DNA from: Stella humosa
GTDB lineage: Bacteria > Pseudomonadota > Alphaproteobacteria > ATCC43930 > Allostellaceae
NCBI RefSeq assembly: GCF_006738645.1
Contig: NZ_AP019700.1
Span: forward strand, 5,328,351 to 5,392,350
Length of the DNA stretch: 64,000 nt
Reading direction: 5' to 3'
Of this stretch, positions 1 to 8,178 are shown in pieces. Below the pieces are notes generated by a model, which did no database searches, was not told the origin of the DNA, and saw nothing but the letters and a program-made list of their open reading frames with translations. Position 1 is the first letter of the stretch; the number at the start of each line of letters is the position of its first letter. A program made the translations under genes and the position numbers.

Positions 1-959
1 CCGGCGTCCACGCCCCCTATGGCGGCATCGTGCCCGAGATCGCGGCCCGCGCCCATCTCGACCATCTGGACGGGCTGATCCGCGATGCCCTGGCGGAGGC
101 CGGCATCGGGCTCGACGGCATCGACGCGGTGGCGGCTACCGGCGGGCCCGGCCTGATCGGCGGCGTCATGGTCGGCGTCATGGCGGCCAAGGGCATGGCG
201 CTCGCCCGCGGCCTGCCCTTCCTGGCCGTGAACCACCTGGAGGGGCACGCGCTGACCGCGCGCCTCAGCCACGGGCTGGAGTTCCCCTACCTGCTGCTGC
301 TCGTGTCGGGCGGCCATACCCAGCTGCTGGTGGTGGAGGGGGTCGGCCGCTACACGCGCCTCGGCACCACGATCGACGACGCGGCGGGCGAGGCCTTCGA
401 CAAGACCGCCAAGCTGCTGGGCCTGCCCTATCCCGGCGGACCGGCCATCGAGCGCGCCGCCCGCGACGGCGACCCGCGCCGCTTCGCCCTGCCCCGGCCG
501 ATGATCGGGCGGCCCGGCTGCGACTTCTCCTTCTCCGGCCTGAAGACCGCCGTTCGCCATGCCCTGGCCGACCTGCCCGCGCCCCTGTCGGCCCGCGACG
601 TTGCCGACATGGCGGCCTCGTTCCAGGCGACGGTGGCCGCCGTCATGGCCGACCGCTGCCGCCGCGCCATTGCCCTCTTCCGCGACCGCCACCCCACCGG
701 CGGAGCCCTGGTGGTGGCCGGCGGCGTCGCCGCCAACACGGCCCTGCGCGCCTCACTGGAACGGCTGGCGACCGACGCCGACCTGCCCTTCGTGGCCCCG
801 CCGCACCGCCTCTGCACCGACAATGGCGCCATGATTGCCTGGGCCGGCATCGAGCGTTTCCGCCTGGGCCAGCAGGACGGGCTGGACTTCGCCCCGCGCC
901 CGCGCTGGCCACTGGATCCGACCGCCGCCAGGGCTATCGGGGCCGGGGTGAAGGCGTAG
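1..959 (+). CDS. tsaD: tRNA N6-adenosine threonylcarbamoyltransferase TsaD (5'-truncated)
   Basis: This is the catalytic subunit that transfers the threonylcarbamoyl group from threonylcarbamoyl-AMP to A37 of ANN-decoding tRNAs, acting in the cytoplasm with TsaB/TsaE. The reading frame is open from the first bases, so the true start lies left of the window. The visible protein has the ASKHA-fold metal site HLEGH, the VSGGHTQL segment and the [15 protein letters not shown] stretch typical of the Kae1/TsaD/Gcp family. About 318 residues are visible of a usual 340-360. It is very likely functional. No gpsA follows directly, although that is the common neighbour in related bacteria. Confidence 0.97.
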   Translation, partial: GVHAPYGGIVPEIAARAHLDHLDGLIRDALAEAGIGLDGIDAVAATGGPGLIGGVMVGVMAAKGMALARGLPFLAVNHLEGHALTARLSHGLEFPYLLLLVSGGHTQLLVVEGVGRYTRLGTTIDDAAGEAFDKTAKLLGLPYPGGPAIERAARDGDPRRFALPRPMIGRPGCDFSFSGLKTAVRHALADLPAPLSARDVADMAASFQATVAAVMADRCRRAIALFRDRHPTGGALVVAGGVAANTALRASLERLATDADLPFVAPPHRLCTDNGAMIAWAGIERFRLGQQDGLDFAPRPRWPLDPTAARAIGAGVKA

Positions 960-1144
960 ACACCATCCTTGCCCCGCTCGGAGGATGGCCAACTCGTGCT
1001 TTCGCCCGCTTCCCCGGCTAAGGTAACCCAGCTACCTCTGATCGATGGCGCGAGACGCTCCGGCGCGCGGTGACGCTCGTTGCGTTCTCAGCCACGACGC
1101 GTTTCTTGTGCAATCGACAGCAAACAGCGGGGCGGCCGGCAGCG

Positions 1145-2167
1145 ATGAGTGTAGGCCTGATCGCCCTTCTCGACGACATCGCGGCCCTGGCAAAAGTCGC
1201 CGCGGCCTCTCTGGACGATATTGCCGGCCAGGCCGCCAAGGCGGGGGCAAAGGCAGCCGGCGTCGTCATCGACGATGCGGCGGTCACGCCGCGCTACATC
1301 ACCGGCTTCACGGCGGCCCGCGAACTGCCGATCATCCGCAAGATTGCCATCGGCTCGGTCCGCAACAAGCTGTTGATCCTGCTGCCGGCAGCCTTGGTGT
1401 TGAGTCTTCTCGCGCCGCAAGCGATCACCCCGCTGCTGATGATCGGCGGCGCATACCTCTGCTACGAAGGCGTCGAGAAGGTCTACGAGGCCGTCGTGCC
1501 GCATGCCGCGCACAGCCATGAGGCCGAGCTCAGCTCGATCGATCCCAACGCGCAGTCCCAAGAGGACGCCAAGGTGGCGAGCGCGATCAAGACCGACTTC
1601 ATCCTTTCGGCCGAGATCATGGCCATTACGCTGGCGTCCGTGCCGGACAGCGGCTTCGTCACCCAAGCCACCGTCCTGGCGGTCGTCGGCGTGGGCATCA
1701 CGGTTGCCGTCTATGGCGTGGTCGCCCTGATCGTCAAAGCCGACGACCTCGGCCTGGCGATGGCCGGCATGAAGTCGGCTTCGCCGCCGGGTGCCCTGTT
1801 GCGGGCCGGCGGTCGGATGCTCGTTCTGGGCATGCCGTATTTCCTGAAGGCTCTTGGCATCGTCGGCACCGCCGCCATGATCTGGGTCGGCGGCGGCATC
1901 GTCGTGCACGGCTTGGAGACCTACGGTTTCGACAGCCCCGCCCATTTCATCCACGCCGCCGCCGAAAGGGCGGCGCAGACACTGCCCGCATCCGCCGCCG
2001 CTGTCCGCTGGCTGGTCGAGGCGGCAGGTGCAGGCTTGGCCGGAATAGCGATCGGACTGATCGCCATTCCCGCCGTTGGCTACGTGATTGCGCCGCTCTG
2101 GCGGCGGGTCAAGCCCAAGGCGCGCGGCACCTCTGCCCAAGCAAGGCGGGATCCAACCGGACCGTAG
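1145..2167 (+). CDS. DUF808 family inner-membrane protein (YedI-like)
   Basis: A 340-residue membrane protein of the DUF808 family, related to E. coli YedI; its function is unknown. The conserved N-terminus (GLIALLDDIAALAKVAAASLDD, here in fragments) and the following VITPRYITGF-like and RELPIIRKIA segments identify the family. Several hydrophobic helices follow, near residues 72-105, 150-200, 235-265 and 295-325. The ATG at 1145 was chosen because homologues begin at this MS-GL-ALLDD motif; an upstream in-frame start would add 25 poorly conserved residues. It stands alone between tsaD and the iron-linked module, with about 185 bases of gene-free DNA before it. Confidence 0.85.
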   Translation: MSVGLIALLDDIAALAKVAAASLDDIAGQAAKAGAKAAGVVIDDAAVTPRYITGFTAARELPIIRKIAIGSVRNKLLILLPAALVLSLLAPQAITPLLMIGGAYLCYEGVEKVYEAVVPHAAHSHEAELSSIDPNAQSQEDAKVASAIKTDFILSAEIMAITLASVPDSGFVTQATVLAVVGVGITVAVYGVVALIVKADDLGLAMAGMKSASPPGALLRAGGRMLVLGMPYFLKALGIVGTAAMIWVGGGIVVHGLETYGFDSPAHFIHAAAERAAQTLPASAAAVRWLVEAAGAGLAGIAIGLIAIPAVGYVIAPLWRRVKPKARGTSAQARRDPTGP

Positions 2168-2268
2168 CTCGGTCTCTCGATCCACCAGACCTCTGGCACA
2201 TGCGCTTCGCCAGGTACCGGCTGGCAGAGATGATCCACCGGTCCCGCCGCACCGCACAAACTCTGATA

Positions 2269-2287
2269 TTGCAACTGATTATCGTTT
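2269..2287. promoter_or_regulatory. putative Fur box upstream of the redox module
   Basis: The segment TTGCAACTGATTATCGTTT lies about 85 bases before the PepSY-type gene, in an AT-rich island inside very GC-rich DNA. Read on the other strand, its core matches the classical Fur consensus at about 12 of 16 positions (AACGATAATCAG against AATGATAATCAT). Proteobacterial siderophore-uptake genes often carry a box of this TGCAA-TGATTATC form. This suggests iron repression of genes 2373-6807. It is judged by eye, not by a scored matrix. Confidence 0.6.
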
Positions 2288-2372
2288 GTGATTACCTCGC
2301 GGGCATCCCGCATCCCTGACCGTCCGGGCACCCTCCGGCAGCATTCGGAGCGACTTCCGTCGACCGGCCCAG

Positions 2373-3017
2373 ATGAACGCGACATTGCGAATGCGACCGA
2401 ATGCCGACCACCGCCGGCGATCCTTCTGGCTGAAGCACCTGCATCGCTGGCACTGGATCAGCGCCGCCCTGTGCCTGGTCGGCATGATCCTGTTCGCCGC
2501 GACCGGCATCACGCTGAACCATGCCGGCGAGATCGAGGCGCAGCCGCGGGTGACCACGGTCGAGAAAAAGCTGCCGCCCGCCTTGCTGGAAGCCCTGGCC
2601 GCGAAGCCGGCGAAGGATCGCTGGCCGCTGCCGCCCACGGTCGCGGACTGGCTGGCGGCCGAGCTGTCGGTGCGCGCAGCCGGCCGTGAGGCCGAGTGGT
2701 CGGCGGACGAGATCTACCTGGCCCTGCCGCGGCCGGGGGGCGACGCCTGGGTTTCGATTGATCGCGCCGACGGCGCGGTGCGGCACGAGACGACGGACCG
2801 CGGCTGGATCTCCTACCTCAACGACCTGCACAAGGGCCGCAATGCCGGGCGCGCCTGGAGCTGGTTCCTCGACCTCTTCGCCGTCGCCTGCCTGGTCTTC
2901 TGCGTGACCGGGCTGTTCCTGCTGAAGCTGCATGCCGGCGGCCGGCCGGCGACTTGGCCGGTCGTCGGCTTCGGCCTGGTCGCGCCGATGCTGCTGGCCC
3001 TTCTCTTCATCCACTGA
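2373..3017 (+). CDS. PepSY-associated transmembrane protein
   Basis: A 214-residue inner-membrane protein of the PepSY-associated TM family. Hydrophobic helices lie near residues 30-50, 165-187 and 193-213, enclosing a periplasmic domain of about 110 residues (WVSIDRADGAVRHETTDRGW). A histidine cluster (KHLHRWHW) precedes helix 1, and the LNDLHKGRNAG motif precedes helix 2; both are family hallmarks and plausible heme or metal ligands. It is the first gene after the putative Fur box and is followed 11 bases later by the DUF2271 gene. Family members accompany siderophore receptors and flavin transferases, so a role in moving electrons across the membrane for ferric iron reduction is inferred, not proven. 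Confidence 0.85.
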   Translation: MNATLRMRPNADHRRRSFWLKHLHRWHWISAALCLVGMILFAATGITLNHAGEIEAQPRVTTVEKKLPPALLEALAAKPAKDRWPLPPTVADWLAAELSVRAAGREAEWSADEIYLALPRPGGDAWVSIDRADGAVRHETTDRGWISYLNDLHKGRNAGRAWSWFLDLFAVACLVFCVTGLFLLKLHAGGRPATWPVVGFGLVAPMLLALLFIH

Positions 3018-3028
3018 CGAGGCTTGCG

Positions 3029-3562
3029 ATGCGCCCCTTCTATCCCGCGATGGCCCCGGCCTTCCTCGCCCTTCCGACAACCTTCCTCACCCTTCCGGCG
3101 GCCGCGGCCGACATCGCCGTCAAGGTCGAGATCCCCCGCCTGACGGTGGCCGAGTACCACCGCCCCTATGTCGCGGTGTGGATCGAGCGGCCGGACCAGA
3201 GCGTCGCCGCCAACCTGGCCGTCTGGTACGACGTGAAGCTGAAGAACAACGAGGGCACCAAGTGGTTGAAGGACATGCGCCAGTGGTGGCGCAAGTCCGG
3301 CCGCGAGCTGACGATGCCGGCCGATGGGCTGTCCAGCCCGACCCGGGCGCCGGGCGAGCATTCACTGACCTTCGCGGGCGACAAGGGGCCACTGGCCGAC
3401 CTGCCGCCCGGCGAGTACCGGCTGGCCGTCGAAGCCGCGCGCGAGGTGGGCGGGCGCGAGATGCTGCGCGTTCCCTTCCAGTGGCCGCCCAAGGAAGCCG
3501 CCAGTCAGACTGCCCAGGGCGAGCACGAGTTGGGCAAGGTCCAGCTCGCCGTGAAGCCGTGA
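3029..3562 (+). CDS. periplasmic DUF2271 domain protein
   Basis: A 177-residue exported protein. Residues 1-25 form a Sec signal peptide likely cut after AAA, leaving a compact beta-rich DUF2271 domain recognisable from IAVKVEIPRL, YVAVWIERPDQ, NLAVWYDVK and GTKWLKDMRQWW. No enzyme activity is established for the family. The ATG at 3029 is preferred because it begins the signal peptide; longer in-frame starts would run back into the previous gene. It is third-party evidence for the redox module, since DUF2271, DUF4198, PepSY and ApbE genes recur together in proteobacteria near iron-uptake genes. The gene is followed 20 bases later by the DUF4198 gene. Confidence 0.85.
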   Translation: MRPFYPAMAPAFLALPTTFLTLPAAAADIAVKVEIPRLTVAEYHRPYVAVWIERPDQSVAANLAVWYDVKLKNNEGTKWLKDMRQWWRKSGRELTMPADGLSSPTRAPGEHSLTFAGDKGPLADLPPGEYRLAVEAAREVGGREMLRVPFQWPPKEAASQTAQGEHELGKVQLAVKP

Positions 3563-3582
3563 CATCCCAGAGGAGAACCACC

Positions 3583-4395
3583 ATGCGCCTTCCGCTGAAG
3601 CTCGCGGCCGCCGCGGCCGCCATCGCGCTTGCCTTCCCGATGGCGGCACAGGCGCATCGCGCCTGGATGCTGCCGTCGGCGACCGTTCTGTCCGGCAAGG
3701 ATGTCTGGGTCACCGTCGACGCCGCGATCTCGAACGACCTGTTCTTCTTCGAGCATCATCCGATGCGCCTGGAGGGCCTGGTCGTGTCGGCCCCGGACGG
3801 CACCCCGGCCAAGGCCGAGAACCAGGCGACCGGCCGCTATCGCAGCACCTTCGACGTGAAGCTGGACCAGACCGGCACCTACAAGCTGGCGGTCGTCAAT
3901 GCCGGCCTGTTCGCGTCCTGGAAGGAGAACGGCCAGAACAAGCGCTGGCGCGGCACGGCCGACAAGTTCGCGACCGAGGTGCCGAAGGACGCCCAGGAAC
4001 TGCGCGTGACCCAGTCGCAGAGCCGCATGGAGGTCTTCGTCACCTCCGGCAAGCCGACCGAGGGCGTGCTGAAGCCGACCGGCGAGGGACTGGAGCTGGC
4101 CCCGGTCACCCATCCCAACGACCTGTCGGTCGGCAACGAGGCCAAGTTCCGCTTCCTGCTCGACGGCAAGCCGGCCCCGGGGGTGAAGGTCACCGTCATC
4201 CGCGGCGGCATCCGCTATCGCGACAAGCTGGAGGAGCTGACGCTCACCACCGGCGCCGATGGCGGTTTCGCCGTCACCTGGAAGGAGCCAGGCATGTACT
4301 GGATCGAGGCCAGCGCACGCGACGACAAGACCGCGATCAAGGAAGCCAAGGAGCGGCGCGCCGGCTACAGCACGACGCTGGAGGTGCTGCCCTGA
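3583..4395 (+). CDS. periplasmic DUF4198 domain protein
   Basis: A 270-residue exported protein. The Sec signal (residues 1-23, ending PMAAQA) is followed immediately by HRAWMLPS, so the mature protein would begin with histidine. The DUF4198 family, related to nickel-uptake periplasmic domains, is recognised by HRAWMLPS, WVTVDAAISNDLFFFEHHP and the C-terminal Ig-like half (FRFLLDGKPAPGVKVTVIRGG...YWIEAS). An AGGAG ribosome site sits at 3571-3575, eight bases before the ATG at 3583. The stop codon lies at the start of the next gene's open frame. Binding of a transition metal is plausible from the N-terminal His and the later EHH, but is inference. Confidence 0.85.
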   Translation: MRLPLKLAAAAAAIALAFPMAAQAHRAWMLPSATVLSGKDVWVTVDAAISNDLFFFEHHPMRLEGLVVSAPDGTPAKAENQATGRYRSTFDVKLDQTGTYKLAVVNAGLFASWKENGQNKRWRGTADKFATEVPKDAQELRVTQSQSRMEVFVTSGKPTEGVLKPTGEGLELAPVTHPNDLSVGNEAKFRFLLDGKPAPGVKVTVIRGGIRYRDKLEELTLTTGADGGFAVTWKEPGMYWIEASARDDKTAIKEAKERRAGYSTTLEVLP

Positions 4396-4490
4396 CGCCA
4401 GGCGCCGCGGTCTCGACCCCGGCGGCCGACCGGCGCATCCTGATCCCGCCCCTGCTGCCGGCCGGCTTCCCGCCGACGGGCGGCGGACGG

Positions 4491-5411
4491 GTGATGGCGC
4501 TGGCCGGCCGGACCATGGGCACGACCTGGCAGGTCCGCTTCGTCGCCCCCCGGGATGCCGGGCCGGGCGTCGTCCGGGCCGCCATCGAGGCCGTGTTCGA
4601 TCGGGTGATCGCCGAGGCCAGCGGCTGGGAGCCGGATTCCGCCCTCTGCCGCTTCAACCGCGCGGCGGCCGGCACGGTCGAGATGCTGCCGGCCGGCCTG
4701 TTCGGCGTGCTGCAGCATGCAGTCGCGCTGGCGCGCGCCACGGGCGGCGCCTGCGATCCGACGGTGGCGCCCCTGGTCGACCTGTGGGGCTTCGGCCCGC
4801 CCGGCCCGCGCCACGACCGGCCGACCGATGCCGCCATCGCCGCCGCCCATGCCCACGTCGGCTGGGAACGGCTGCTGCTCGATCCCGAGCGGCGGGCGGC
4901 CCTGCAGCCGGGCGGGCTGGCGCTCGACCTGTCCGGTATCGCCAAGGGCTGGGCCGTCGACCTGGCGAGCGTGGCATTGACCGACATCGGCATCCGCTCC
5001 CACCTGGTCGAGGTGGGCGGCGAGCTGCGCGGCGAGGGCGTCAAGCCCGACGGCCAGCCCTGGTGGGTGGCGCTGGAGCAGCCGCCCGGGGCGGCCGGGC
5101 CGGAAACGCTGGTCGCCCTGCACGGGCTGTCGGTCGCCACGTCCGGCAACTACCGCCGCTGCTTCGATCGGGATGGGCGCCGCTTCGCCCACACGATCGA
5201 CCCGCGCACCGGCTGGCCGGTGGCCGATGCCGTCCCGGCCGTGACCGTGCTGCACGCGAGCTGCATGGCGGCCGACGCGCTGGCGACCGCACTGACGGTG
5301 ATGGGGCCCGATGCCGGCATGGACCATGCCCGGCGCCACGACCTGGCCGTGCTGTTCGTGCTGCCCCACGGGCAGCGCGCCAGCCCGGCCCTGGCGGCCA
5401 TGGCGGGCTAG
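4491..5411 (+). CDS. apbE: ApbE family FAD:protein FMN transferase
   Basis: Transfers FMN from FAD onto a threonine or serine of a partner redox protein in the periplasm or at the membrane. The family is shown by GRTMGTTWQVRF near the N-terminus, the central ALDLSGIAKGWAVD and VGGELRGEG motifs, and the C-terminal TSGNYRRCFDRDGRRFAHTIDPRTGWPV and DALATALTVMG segments. The annotated GTG is the first canonical start, but the frame is open back to 4392 and family members usually have about 30 more residues. A CTG at 4392 overlapping the DUF4198 stop is therefore a real alternative. No lipoprotein signal is visible. It sits directly in the iron-linked operon. Confidence 0.92.
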   Translation: MMALAGRTMGTTWQVRFVAPRDAGPGVVRAAIEAVFDRVIAEASGWEPDSALCRFNRAAAGTVEMLPAGLFGVLQHAVALARATGGACDPTVAPLVDLWGFGPPGPRHDRPTDAAIAAAHAHVGWERLLLDPERRAALQPGGLALDLSGIAKGWAVDLASVALTDIGIRSHLVEVGGELRGEGVKPDGQPWWVALEQPPGAAGPETLVALHGLSVATSGNYRRCFDRDGRRFAHTIDPRTGWPVADAVPAVTVLHASCMAADALATALTVMGPDAGMDHARRHDLAVLFVLPHGQRASPALAAMAG

Positions 5412-5421
5412 GAGACGGCCG

Positions 5422-6807
5422 ATGCCGCTGTCGGAACTGCTGGCCCCGGACGGCACCCGCCTGCTGACGGCGATCGCCGTCGCGGCCGGCTATGTCGGGC
5501 TGTGCGGCAATGCCGTGCTCGGCCATCGCCAGCGTCGCCGCGCGGCCACCCCGGCGGCCACGGTTGAGAGCGGCGCGATCCTGGTCGTCCATGCCAGCCA
5601 GACCGGCTTTGCCGAGACGGTCGCGCGCCAGACCGCCGCCATGTTGGTGGCGGCGGGCCGGGCGGCCCATCCTGTGGCCATCGGCGAACTGGACCAGGAC
5701 CGGCTGGCAGCCGCGGGCCGCGTCCTCTTCGTCCTGAGCACGACCGGCGAAGGCGACGCGCCCGACCCCGCCGCCGGCTTCGCCCGTCGCCTGCTGCCGC
5801 AGCCGGCCAACCTGGATCATCTGCGCTACGGCTTGCTGGCGCTGGGCGATCGCAGCTATCGCCAGTTCTGCGCCTTCGGCCGGGCGGTCGACCAGTGGCT
5901 CGCCGCGTCGGGCGCGGTCGCGCTGTTCCCGATGATCGAGGTCGATGACGGCGACGCCGCCGCATTGGAGCAATGGCGGGTGGCGCTGGCAGCGCTCGGT
6001 GCCGACGCCGCCGGCGGCCCTGCCGGCTGGGGCGAGGAACGCCCGTTCCAGCCATGGCGGCTGGTCGAGCGCCGCTGCCTCAACCCCGACAGCCCCGACC
6101 ATCCCGCCTTCCACCTCTCCTTCGCCCCGGTCGAGGGGAGCTGCGAGTGGGTGGCAGGGGACCTGGTCCGGGTGGAGATCGGCCAGCCATCGGCAGGCGG
6201 GAAGCCGGCGCGCCGGGACTATTCCATCGCATCCATCCCCGAGGACGGCCGGCTCGACCTGCTGGTGCGGCTGGCCCGCCATGCCGACGGTGGCCTGGGA
6301 CTGGGGTCCGGCTGGCTGACGCAGGAACTGGCAGTCGGCGGAACGGCATCGCTGCAGGTTCGATCCAATGCCGGCTTCCACGCCCCGGCGGGCGACCGGC
6401 CGCTCGTCCTGATCGGCAACGGCACCGGCCTTGCCGGATTGCGCGCCCACCTGAAGGCGCGGGCCGCCCGCGGCCAGGGCGGCAACTGGCTGCTGTTCGG
6501 CGAGCGCCGACGCCAGGCGGACTATTTTCACCAGGGCGAGATCGAAGCCTGGAGGCAATCCGGGATCCTCGCCCGCCTCGACCTCGCCTTCTCGCGCGAC
6601 CAGGTCGAGCGCATCCATGTCCAGCACCGGCTGCGGGCGGCCGCCGCCGACCTGACGCGCTGGATGGCGGACGATGCCTCGATCCTCGTCTGCGGCAGCG
6701 CCGAGGGCATGGCGCCGGGCGTGCATGCCGTCCTGGCCGACGTGCTGGGCGAAAGCGCGCTCGACCATCTGGCCGAGACGGGCCGATATCGCCGCGACGT
6801 CTACTGA
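5422..6807 (+). CDS. membrane-anchored flavodoxin/FAD/NADPH diflavin reductase
   Basis: A 461-residue relative of the sulfite reductase flavoprotein and cytochrome P450 reductase. Residues 12-33 form one membrane anchor followed by a basic run. Next come an FMN-binding flavodoxin domain (VVHASQTGFAETVARQ, STTGEGDAPD, LGDRSYRQFC, about 50-185), an FAD domain (RRDYSIASIPEDG, about 265-280) and an NADPH domain (VLIGNGTGLAGLRAHL, ILVCGSAEGMA), ending with the family's GRYRRDVY tail. A GGAG site precedes the ATG at 5422 by 8 bases. It would feed electrons from NADPH to the PepSY-type membrane partner. Similar reductases sit in ferric-siderophore reduction loci. Confidence 0.9.
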   Translation: MPLSELLAPDGTRLLTAIAVAAGYVGLCGNAVLGHRQRRRAATPAATVESGAILVVHASQTGFAETVARQTAAMLVAAGRAAHPVAIGELDQDRLAAAGRVLFVLSTTGEGDAPDPAAGFARRLLPQPANLDHLRYGLLALGDRSYRQFCAFGRAVDQWLAASGAVALFPMIEVDDGDAAALEQWRVALAALGADAAGGPAGWGEERPFQPWRLVERRCLNPDSPDHPAFHLSFAPVEGSCEWVAGDLVRVEIGQPSAGGKPARRDYSIASIPEDGRLDLLVRLARHADGGLGLGSGWLTQELAVGGTASLQVRSNAGFHAPAGDRPLVLIGNGTGLAGLRAHLKARAARGQGGNWLLFGERRRQADYFHQGEIEAWRQSGILARLDLAFSRDQVERIHVQHRLRAAAADLTRWMADDASILVCGSAEGMAPGVHAVLADVLGESALDHLAETGRYRRDVY

Positions 6808-6879
6808 GCGGGTGCGCCGGCGCAGCACCCGGGTCTATCCTCCGATCAATGGCGACCGGCAACGCCCGCAGAGGAAACG

Positions 6880-7686
6880 ATGGACGGATCGACGATCGGC
6901 GAAACCTACCGGCAGCGCGGCTATTGCGCGCCGATCCCGGTGCTATCGGCGGAAGATGCCGGGCACTATCGCACCCGCCTGGAACAGGCGGAGCAGGCGA
7001 TCGGCCGCACGCTCACCCGCGAGGAGCGCACCAAGCCGCATCTGCTGTTCGGCTGGGCGGCCGAGCTTGCCCGCCACCCGGCGATCCTGGAGCGGATCGA
7101 GCCGCTGATCGGACCCGACATCCTGTGCTGGGAGACGGTGCTGTTCACCAAGGAGGCGGGCGGGCCGGAGTTCATCTCCTGGCACCAGGATCTGACCTAT
7201 TGGGGGCTGGAGCCGGGCGACCAGGTGATCACCGCCTGGCTGGCCCTGTCGCCCAGCACGGTGGAAAGCGGCTGCATGCGGGTCGTCCCCGGGTCGCACA
7301 TGCTGGACCTGGCGCCCCACCGCGACACCTACGACCCGGACAACCTCCTGTCGCGCGGCCAGGAGGTGGCGGTCGAGGTGAAGGCGGGCGACTGGGTCGA
7401 CCTGGTGCTGGCGCCGGGCGAGATGTCGCTGCACCACGTCAACATCGTCCACGGCTCGGACCGCAACCGATCGAACGATCGGCGGATCGGCTTCGCTGCC
7501 CGCTACTTCGCCACCCAGGTGCGGCAGAAGTCGCCGCGCCGCGACAGCGCCTTCCTGGTCGCCGGGCAGGACCGGTACGGCCATTTCGACCTGGAGCCGG
7601 CCCCCGCCCGGGACTATTCCGACGAGGCTCGCACCCTGCATGCCGAGTTCCGGCAGCGGCGGCGGGAACTTCAAAGCTCGCTTTAG
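6880..7686 (+). CDS. phytanoyl-CoA dioxygenase (PhyH) family Fe(II)/2-oxoglutarate oxygenase
   Basis: A 268-residue cytoplasmic non-heme iron oxygenase. The HxD pair is at residues 102-104 (SWHQDLTYW), the distal histidine near 191 (NIVHGSDRN), and the 2-oxoglutarate-binding arginine follows in DRRIGFAARY. Substrates of the family range from phytanoyl-CoA to ectoine and small secondary metabolites; nothing here fixes the substrate. It follows the reductase by 72 bases on the same strand, so it may or may not belong to the iron-regulated transcription unit. The length is typical of bacterial members. Confidence 0.9.
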   Translation: MDGSTIGETYRQRGYCAPIPVLSAEDAGHYRTRLEQAEQAIGRTLTREERTKPHLLFGWAAELARHPAILERIEPLIGPDILCWETVLFTKEAGGPEFISWHQDLTYWGLEPGDQVITAWLALSPSTVESGCMRVVPGSHMLDLAPHRDTYDPDNLLSRGQEVAVEVKAGDWVDLVLAPGEMSLHHVNIVHGSDRNRSNDRRIGFAARYFATQVRQKSPRRDSAFLVAGQDRYGHFDLEPAPARDYSDEARTLHAEFRQRRRELQSSL

Positions 7687-7764
7687 GCCGCACGGGGTAG
7701 GCAGCGGCGGCGGGCCTGCGCTACGGTCGCCGATGCTTCCGCCCCTGCTGCAAGGTCGCTGCCG

Positions 7765-8178
7765 ATGGCCCACTGGCTGCTGAAATCCGAGCCCTTCAAA
7801 TACTCCTGGGACCAGATGGTGGCCGATGGCCGCACCCACTGGAACGGCGTGCGCAACCATCAGGCGGCGAACAACCTGAAGGCCATGAAGAAGGGCGACC
7901 GCGCCTTCTTCTATCATTCCAACGAGGGGCTCGCGATCGTGGGCGTGGTCTCGATCGTGCGAGAGTTCTATCCAGACCCCAGCGACGAGAGCGGGCGCTT
8001 CGTCATGGTCGACATCGCGCCGGTCAAGCCGGTGAAGAAGCCGGTGACGCTGGCCGAGATCAAGGCCGAACCGGCGCTGGCCGACCTGGCGCTGGTGCGG
8101 CAGTCGCGCCTGTCGGTGGTGCCGGTCGGAGACGAGGAGTGGACATTGCTGTGTCGCATGGCGGGGATCAAGGCATGA
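7765..8178 (+). CDS. EVE domain-containing protein
   Basis: A 137-residue protein consisting of a single EVE (PUA-like, formerly DUF55) domain, the bacterial relative of human thymocyte nuclear protein 1. The hallmark W-KSEP-YSW start (MAHWLLKSEPFKYSW), the GVRNHQAANNLKAMKKGDRAFFYHS core and the VGVVSIVREFYPDP strand are all present. EVE domains bind modified bases in RNA or DNA; the ligand is unknown in this subgroup. The final ATGA overlaps the start of the Rieske gene, so the two are translationally coupled. Related alphaproteobacteria usually place this gene near tsaD and gpsA. Confidence 0.93.
   Translation: MAHWLLKSEPFKYSWDQMVADGRTHWNGVRNHQAANNLKAMKKGDRAFFYHSNEGLAIVGVVSIVREFYPDPSDESGRFVMVDIAPVKPVKKPVTLAEIKAEPALADLALVRQSRLSVVPVGDEEWTLLCRMAGIKA

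Noticed and set aside
1145-2167. Possible inclusion of the DUF808 gene in the iron-linked module.
   Set aside because: It lies before the Fur box and has no iron-linked feature; kept as a separate gene.
5041-6828. A 595-codon minus-strand open frame opposite the diflavin reductase.
   Set aside because: No motif; the plus-strand flavodoxin and NADPH motifs are strong.
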